In this document: positions 59,742 to 64,000 of the stretch, one piece after another
Numbering within the stretch: position 1 is the first letter of the stretch
How the letters are laid out: each line of letters opens with the position of its first letter
NCBI GenBank assembly: GCA_035935655.1
Contig: DASYWW010000040.1
Coordinates: 124,001 to 188,000, forward strand
Source: Candidatus Bathyarchaeia archaeon
GTDB lineage: Archaea; Thermoproteota; Bathyarchaeia; 40CM-2-53-6
Length of the DNA: 64,000 bases
Reading direction: 5' to 3'
Notes under the pieces: generated by a model
Told to the model about the DNA's origin: nothing
The model's input: only the letters and a program-made list of their open reading frames with translations
Databases searched by the model: none
Translations under genes and position numbers: made by a program

Positions 59742-60719
59742 ATGGACTACCGAAGACTCGGGTCTGCGGGACTCAAACTGAGCGAACTCTCACTTGGATC
59801 CTGGGTGACATACGGTGGGCAGGTTGGCGAAGAAGTTGCCGTAAAGTGCATGTCAATCGCCTACGATAATGGTGTGAATTTTTTCGATAGCGCGGAGGCC
59901 TATGCTGACGGGAAGGCCGAGATCGTCCTGGGAAACGTGTTCAAGAAACTCGGATGGCCCCGCGAGAGCCTGGTCGTCTCTAGCAAGGTCTTCTGGGGAG
60001 GCGATGGACCCAATGACAAAGGATTGTCTCACAAGCACATCTTTGAGGCCTGCCGCAAGTCTCTCAAACGATTGCAACTGGATTATCTCGATCTCTTCTT
60101 TTGCCATCGCCCTGACCCGAACACTCCGATTGAGGAAACCGTTCGTGCTATGGATGATCTTGTTCATCAAGAAAAGATACTCTACTGGGGAACCTCCGAG
60201 TGGGAGGCCGCGGACATCATGCGCGCACATGCCCTGGCTCGAGAATACGGACTGACTCCTCCCCAGATGGAACAGCCACAGTACAATATGCTGCACCGGG
60301 AACGCGTAGAGAAAGAGTATCTGCCGCTGTATCGAGAAATAGGCCTAGGCACTACGATTTGGAGCCCTCTTGCTTCGGGACTCCTCAGCGGAAAGTACGC
60401 CAAAGGCATACCCCCAGGTTCTCGTGCGACACTCTCAGGGTACGAGTGGCTCCGGAAGAACGTCATTACCGCTCAGAACATCGAAAAGGCCAAGCAGCTT
60501 GAAGCAATTGCTCTCGACCTTGGTTGCACCGCGGCTCAGCTTGCAATCGCTTGGTGCCTGAAGAATCCCAACGTGAGCACCGTAATCACGGGTGCCAGTC
60601 GACCTGAACAGGTGACTGAGAACATGAAGGCCATCGATGTCGACCAAAAACTTGACTCGGGTGTCTTGGAACAAATAGATGACATTCTGGATAACAAGCC
60701 GCAAGAACCCTCTGACTGA
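59742..60719 (+). CDS. Aldo/keto reductase (Kv-beta-like)
   Basis: This NADPH-dependent oxidoreductase has a TIM-barrel fold. The 325-residue protein has the catalytic Tyr/Asp region [20 protein letters not shown], Lys in LVVSSKVFW, the His-containing [12 protein letters not shown], and the cofactor region [17 protein letters not shown]. The end [20 protein letters not shown] is typical of potassium-channel beta-like members. The physiological substrate is unknown. An A/T-rich segment before 59742 (tattaattacaacgg) may be its promoter. Confidence 0.93.
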   Translation: MDYRRLGSAGLKLSELSLGSWVTYGGQVGEEVAVKCMSIAYDNGVNFFDSAEAYADGKAEIVLGNVFKKLGWPRESLVVSSKVFWGGDGPNDKGLSHKHIFEACRKSLKRLQLDYLDLFFCHRPDPNTPIEETVRAMDDLVHQEKILYWGTSEWEAADIMRAHALAREYGLTPPQMEQPQYNMLHRERVEKEYLPLYREIGLGTTIWSPLASGLLSGKYAKGIPPGSRATLSGYEWLRKNVITAQNIEKAKQLEAIALDLGCTAAQLAIAWCLKNPNVSTVITGASRPEQVTENMKAIDVDQKLDSGVLEQIDDILDNKPQEPSD

Positions 60720-60747
60720 GAAACCTTGAATTTGTTGAATATCTAGG

Positions 60748-60876
60748 CGGGACCGGTGGGATTCGAACCCACGATCTTCGGGTCTCTCCACTTTCTCGGT
60801 GCCGGAGCCCGATGTCCTATCCTGGTTATCCTCACGGGGCAGTCTCTTCCTTCCCCGTGATCTAGACTACGGTCCC
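60748..60876 (-). tRNA. tRNA-Arg(CCG) with D-loop and canonical introns
   Basis: On the minus strand the acceptor GGGACCG/CGGTCCC pairs perfectly, with discriminator G. Removing 60826-60861 (36 nt, in the D-loop after position 15) and 60784-60801 (18 nt, between 37 and 38) gives D-arm GTCTAGCCAGGATAGGAC, anticodon arm TCGGG-CTCCGGA-CCCGA, variable AGATC and T-arm GTGGG/CCCAC. The D-loop intron has a perfect 8-bp hairpin (TCACGGGG/CCCCGTGA) and a GTCT/GGAT helix between 3-nt bulges. The second intron has CTCC/GGAG between 3-nt bulges. Both cut sites fit the bulge-helix-bulge rule exactly. Confidence 0.93.
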
Positions 60877-60901
60877 GTATCGCGTTTTCCGGGGATGAGC
60901 A

Positions 60902-60915
60902 TCATAAAAACTAGC
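60902..60915 (-). promoter_or_regulatory. TATA-like element of tRNA-Arg(CCG)
   Basis: Read leftward, agtttttatgatg lies about 26-38 bases before the tRNA 5' end, the expected archaeal box A position. Confidence 0.45.
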
Positions 60916-60980
60916 GATGGAAACTTAATGATAGTCGAAACCAGCGGCTTGGCTGGCTCTGGTATTACGGATTGCGAAGG

Positions 60981-61634
60981 CTAGACCTTTGCTATCAGAA
61001 TCTCGGCGATCCTGCTGAAAGCGCCGAACGAATCTGATTCTACAGCCGTGAACTTCTGGCCAGCCACACCACCCGTGCCCCTGCCATAGGCGATCACACG
61101 TAACTTTCCGCCCGTGTCTTCTATCAGAGTATTCGCGTCAATCAGCTTCTTTGCCGCCATCTCGGTTATCAGCGGCACCGCTAGGATGTCGGGTTTGTGG
61201 CGTTTGACCTTGCTAGCGACCTGTTCGGGTGAAAGATCGGTTCCTCCGTCTATGGCTGTGAAGCCTCCGATTTCGAGCATCGTTAGAAGAAGGGTTCTGT
61301 CGAAACTGTGAGGATCGCCCAGGAGAGAGCCTACCATGACTCGTCCCTTAGTCTTCTTCTGGTCGATCTTGATCTTCGGTCTAATGGCCGCAAGTGATTT
61401 TTCTGCTGCATTCTCACATTTTTCCACTTCGGCCCCAGAATAGCGCTCCATTTCGTGAAGGTCGGAGACTATGTTCATGGCGTCCGATATGGTGTCCACC
61501 ACGTCGTTGGCGCTACCGCTTTTTGCCACGATCTCTACCGCAACTCTGGCAGCATTTTCATGGTCGCCTTTCAGAATCATGTCGGTGAGTTGCTTCGCCC
61601 CATCGGTGATTTGGGCCTGTTCTTCAGTAGTCAT
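60981..61634 (-). CDS. Corrinoid-binding-fold protein with altered cobalamin motif
   Basis: This 217-residue protein has the layout of MtaC/MtbC-type corrinoid proteins: an N-terminal helical cap (about residues 1-90) and a C-terminal Rossmann-like B12 domain. The cobalamin motif DxHxxG reads LGDPHSFDRTLLLTMLEIGG, so the Asp and His are kept but the Gly is Asp. The segment KRHKPDILAVPLITEM is typical. No methyltransferase or activase gene is adjacent. It may still bind a corrinoid, or may be a repurposed scaffold. It overlaps the hydroxyacyl-CoA dehydrogenase by 11 bases. Confidence 0.75.
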   Translation of the reverse strand: MTTEEQAQITDGAKQLTDMILKGDHENAARVAVEIVAKSGSANDVVDTISDAMNIVSDLHEMERYSGAEVEKCENAAEKSLAAIRPKIKIDQKKTKGRVMVGSLLGDPHSFDRTLLLTMLEIGGFTAIDGGTDLSPEQVASKVKRHKPDILAVPLITEMAAKKLIDANTLIEDTGGKLRVIAYGRGTGGVAGQKFTAVESDSFGAFSRIAEILIAKV

Positions 61635-62463
61635 AGAAGCCCCTCTTTGTTTTCCTTCCCAGCTTTCCTTCTATGACCATCTGTTCCAGAAGAGGCGTTG
61701 GCGAAAAGGTTTCGCCGAATTCAGTTTCTAGAACCTTCAGAGTGGAGAGTACGACATCGATTCCAATGAAGTCCGCAAGTTGTAAGGGCCCCATGGGATG
61801 ATTTGTTCCTAGCAGGAATGCCTTGTCAATGTCGTCGCGAGTTGCGACTTTTTCTTCGAGAAGCTTAACGCTTTCGTTGATGAATGGCATAAGGGCCCGG
61901 TTCACTATGAACCCTGTTTTGTCGGCTGATTGGACCACGGTCTTGCCGAGGGTTTCTACAAAAGATGTTGCCGCTCTGACTGCGTCTTGAGATGTGCGTT
62001 CGCCTTTGATCAGCTCGACTAGTTTCATTGTAGGTACCGGGTTGAAGAAGTGCAGTCCTAGGACCCTTTCAGGTCTTTTTGTGGCAGAGGCAATCTTGCT
62101 GATGCTTATTGACGATGTGTTCGAGGCTAGAATCGTGTTTTTTGGGCAGACCTTGTCGAGGGTCGAGAATACCTCTTCTTTGATTCGGGGATCTTCGAAG
62201 ACGGCCTCCACGACTAAGTCTGCGTTGTTACACGCTTTCGCGAAGTCTACGCTCCCCTTCACCTTGGCGTGGATTTGAGACGCTTGGTCCTTGTTGATGT
62301 GCCCACGGCTGAGGTTCCTTTGTACATAGTCGTCGACACGTTTCATTCCCTCGTCGAGGAGCTTCTTGTCTTGCTCGATCACGGTGACGGTGTGTCCAGA
62401 TGCGGCGGAGGAGTAGGCTATGCCTGAGCCCATTGTGCCTGCTCCGACGACGACGATGTTCAT
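61624..62463 (-). CDS. hbd: 3-hydroxyacyl-CoA (3-hydroxybutyryl-CoA) dehydrogenase
   Basis: This enzyme oxidises (S)-3-hydroxyacyl-CoA with NAD. The 279-residue protein starts NIVVVGAGTMGSGIAYSSAA (Rossmann motif), has ASNTSSISISKIA, the catalytic His in VLGLHFFNPVPTMKLVELI and GFIVNRALMPFINESVKLL. The end KLGRKTKRGFYDY is diagnostic. It could act in butyrate, beta-oxidation or carbon-fixation pathways; no other pathway genes are nearby. It is translationally coupled to the corrinoid-fold gene downstream. Confidence 0.95.
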   Translation of the reverse strand: MNIVVVGAGTMGSGIAYSSAASGHTVTVIEQDKKLLDEGMKRVDDYVQRNLSRGHINKDQASQIHAKVKGSVDFAKACNNADLVVEAVFEDPRIKEEVFSTLDKVCPKNTILASNTSSISISKIASATKRPERVLGLHFFNPVPTMKLVELIKGERTSQDAVRAATSFVETLGKTVVQSADKTGFIVNRALMPFINESVKLLEEKVATRDDIDKAFLLGTNHPMGPLQLADFIGIDVVLSTLKVLETEFGETFSPTPLLEQMVIEGKLGRKTKRGFYDY

Positions 62464-62480
62464 GAGTATCTTGACCGTTG

Positions 62481-63191
62481 TTAGCTGGATTGACTCATAG
62501 GGTTTTCCACGGTAGCAGGGGTCGAGGCGATGAATGGAAGATCTTCGTCGTAGGGGGTTACGGCGCTCAAGAAGTTCGGAAATCTATCCGCCGAGACGAG
62601 TATTGCGTCAGCAGACAGTTGAGTAGGGGGTTCGCGCAGTGTCAGGATGACGGGTAGCGCTTGCAGTCCCGTGTTTCTGTCAGTCATCCTATTCGTTAGT
62701 GTCGCAAGGAGATGCAAAATGGCATGCCGTTGGTGGCTCGCCGGCATTTTGAATCGTGAGAGATGTCCTGGGGTGTTCCAGTGCTTACAATCGATCGCGA
62801 GAACCAATTCTCCTCGTAACCCAACTACATCGATCTGCCAGGCACGCCCTTCGCCTTTGACTCTTACATTCCTCTTCGCTTCAAACCCCGCTTCCTTGAG
62901 GCATTCTTCGGTAAGCTTTTCGAACTCTTGCCAGGTGAGAACATTGGCGGCGTCTCTCAGCCTTCCAGAACGAGCGACATCGAGGGCAAGCTGGATTCGA
63001 AGTCTAGGGTTCAGAGAAACCCAAGCGTTGTCAGCTTCGTCAAGGGCTGTCGTTAAGGTGCGCTTTGCGAATGATTCAGAGACTTTGGCGCTCGATGCGA
63101 TATCCACCAGTTCGAGTCTGTTCGTAGCCTTACTCAGTTTGAGAGTCTCGGTGAGAACTCGGAGGGTCTCCTCTTTCATGGGAGGACGCAT
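62481..63191 (-). CDS. PD-(D/E)XK (Mrr-like) nuclease-domain protein
   Basis: This 236-residue protein has an N-terminal helix-turn-helix-like region (residues 10-75) and a restriction endonuclease-like core: FEKLTEECLKEAGFEAKRNV, the catalytic Asp in RAWQIDVVGLRG, and DxK in LVLAIDCKHWN. This is the Mrr/archaeal homologue pattern of DNA cleavage enzymes acting in restriction or repair. No methyltransferase is adjacent, which favours a housekeeping or orphan role. It lies between hydroxyacyl-CoA dehydrogenase and the site-2 protease on the same strand. Confidence 0.8.
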   Translation of the reverse strand: MRPPMKEETLRVLTETLKLSKATNRLELVDIASSAKVSESFAKRTLTTALDEADNAWVSLNPRLRIQLALDVARSGRLRDAANVLTWQEFEKLTEECLKEAGFEAKRNVRVKGEGRAWQIDVVGLRGELVLAIDCKHWNTPGHLSRFKMPASHQRHAILHLLATLTNRMTDRNTGLQALPVILTLREPPTQLSADAILVSADRFPNFLSAVTPYDEDLPFIASTPATVENPMSQSS

Positions 63192-63201
63192 CGTGAATCT
63201 T

Positions 63202-64000
63202 CTAGAACGGAGAGAAGGCGAACGTCAATAGTAACATGGCAAGACCTAGGACGTAGAGCATTTTTCTCGAGTTGCTGACTGGGCTGATGTCGTCGAGAGG
63301 TTCTACTCCCGCGAATCCTCGGCGCGAGAAGATCATGAAAGCGAGGACTAGAAACGCGAATGGATAGTATCTTCCTGCTATGAGCACTAGCAGCCCGATT
63401 ACGGTTGCTGTGCGGTGTCCTCCTTCACCGAAAACCGATCGCGAAATGTGACCTCCGTCGAGTTGCCACATAGGAACCAGATTCAGGAAGGTGAGCAGGG
63501 CTCCGATTTGAGCAGCAAACGCAAGTTGTGAGTTAACAAGGATCACACCTCCTGTTACCGGCCGGAGAAACGTGGCTAGGCTGCCCACGATAATAGTGAG
63601 AGCGGGTTGCTGGAAAGGCCACGAACTCCAATCTACGCTTTGGACGCCGTATTGCTGTGCTTGCGGGAGCTGAGAAGGAGAGAGATAGATACCGAATACC
63701 ACGCTCAAAACAATTACCGCTACCGTCACAATGAAGCCAACTAATGGGCCACTCAGCCCTAAGTCGAAGAGTTGATCTCGGTTTGCAGGAGGCGATCTTA
63801 GCGAGATGACCGCGCCAAATGTTCCAATCGGCGGAAAGCCAGGAACAAAGTATGGTAGAGTAGCATCCATCTTGTGATGCATCGCAGCGGCTTTATGCCC
63901 GAATTCGTGAAGGCCGATTATTGCCAGCAATCCCGCAACAAACGCAACCGCCTCAACGTAGATGTTTGAGTTTGGTTCTATTGTCTGAATGAAACCTTGC
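63202..64000 (-). CDS. Site-2 protease family (M50) membrane metalloprotease, partial
   Basis: This gene runs off the right edge; the frame is open to base 64000, so the N-terminus is missing and the TTG at 63930 is internal. The zinc-binding motif HEFGHKAAAM (HExxH) lies in a hydrophobic segment. The second metal region is LNLVPMWQLDGGHISRS (the usual N-x-x-P-x-x-x-L-D-G). Five or so membrane helices are visible. It probably performs regulated intramembrane proteolysis. Confidence 0.9.
   Translation of the reverse strand, partial: QGFIQTIEPNSNIYVEAVAFVAGLLAIIGLHEFGHKAAAMHHKMDATLPYFVPGFPPIGTFGAVISLRSPPANRDQLFDLGLSGPLVGFIVTVAVIVLSVVFGIYLSPSQLPQAQQYGVQSVDWSSWPFQQPALTIIVGSLATFLRPVTGGVILVNSQLAFAAQIGALLTFLNLVPMWQLDGGHISRSVFGEGGHRTATVIGLLVLIAGRYYPFAFLVLAFMIFSRRGFAGVEPLDDISPVSNSRKMLYVLGLAMLLLTFAFSPF

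Noticed and set aside
1-64000. CRISPR array or cas genes
   Set aside because: No regularly spaced short direct repeats and no cas-like proteins were seen; the only repeat family has long, diverged, irregularly placed copies.

Overview
The window is a gene-dense stretch of an archaeal chromosome. Diagnostic genes are both subunits of DNA topoisomerase VI, TFB, RIO1 kinase with a Dim2-like KH protein, aIF1, class I LysRS, a PriS-type primase, endonuclease Q, a GMP synthase split into two subunits, and the archaeal pantoate kinase/phosphopantothenate synthetase route to CoA. A type IA topoisomerase, many TTG/GTG starts and two tRNA genes that each carry two introns fit the TACK/Thermoproteota side (perhaps Bathyarchaeia-like). 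The lineage is inference; no rRNA is present to settle it.

Layout. 1-4.8 kb: the 3' end of endonuclease Q, then a leftward block of topoisomerase VI B/A, KH protein and RIO1. 5-10 kb: amino-acid permease, an unknown gene pair, phosphoesterase, nucleotidyltransferase-like gene, Trm112. 10-15 kb: surface-glycan genes (nucleotide-sugar dehydrogenase, DUF354, a catalytically stripped dehydrogenase homologue, Gfo/Idh/MocA oxidoreductase). 15-18.5 kb: a four-gene CoA operon. 18.6-26.4 kb: sugar-nucleotide and glycosyltransferase genes interrupted by a TrmB-like regulator and small membrane proteins. 26.4-29.3 kb: zinc ribbon, aIF1, TFB, and tRNA-Gln with two introns. 29.9-31.8 kb: rhomboid protease, a membrane protein, CoaD. 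31.8-34.1 kb: a likely small integrated remnant (HNH nuclease overlapping a tyrosine recombinase, a palindromic operator candidate, poorly coding DNA). 34.1-37.1 kb: AbrB-like protein, HD hydrolase, dCTP deaminase/dUTPase-fold protein, secreted protein, methyltransferase. 37.4-46.1 kb: carbamate kinase, ATP-dependent ligase with a PriS-like primase, a lysine-rich protein, an HprK/PEPCK-like kinase with agmatinase, and topoisomerase IA. 46.3-50.6 kb: phosphoglycerate mutase, a repeat-bearing spacer, a frame-disrupted gene, and the two GMP synthase subunits. 50.6-56.6 kb: a large double-AAA+/Lon-protease fusion with a membrane partner, followed by more membrane proteins. 56.7-64 kb: two tRNA-Arg genes, an RHH-like protein, RimI, LysRS, aldo/keto reductase, a corrinoid-fold protein, hydroxyacyl-CoA dehydrogenase, a PD-(D/E)XK nuclease, and a site-2 protease running off the end.

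Most notable: (i) a dispersed repeat of about 190 bp with four copies, all in long intergenic spaces; (ii) the Cdc48-like double AAA+ ATPase fused to a Lon protease domain and coupled to a membrane protein; (iii) two tRNAs with paired introns whose bulge-helix-bulge folds give exact mature sequences, one intron lying in the D-loop; (iv) a topoisomerase IA whose Toprim domain opens without ATG/GTG/TTG; (v) a nucleotide-sugar dehydrogenase homologue lacking its catalytic residues; (vi) a conserved-looking gene broken by two opposite homopolymer frame changes.
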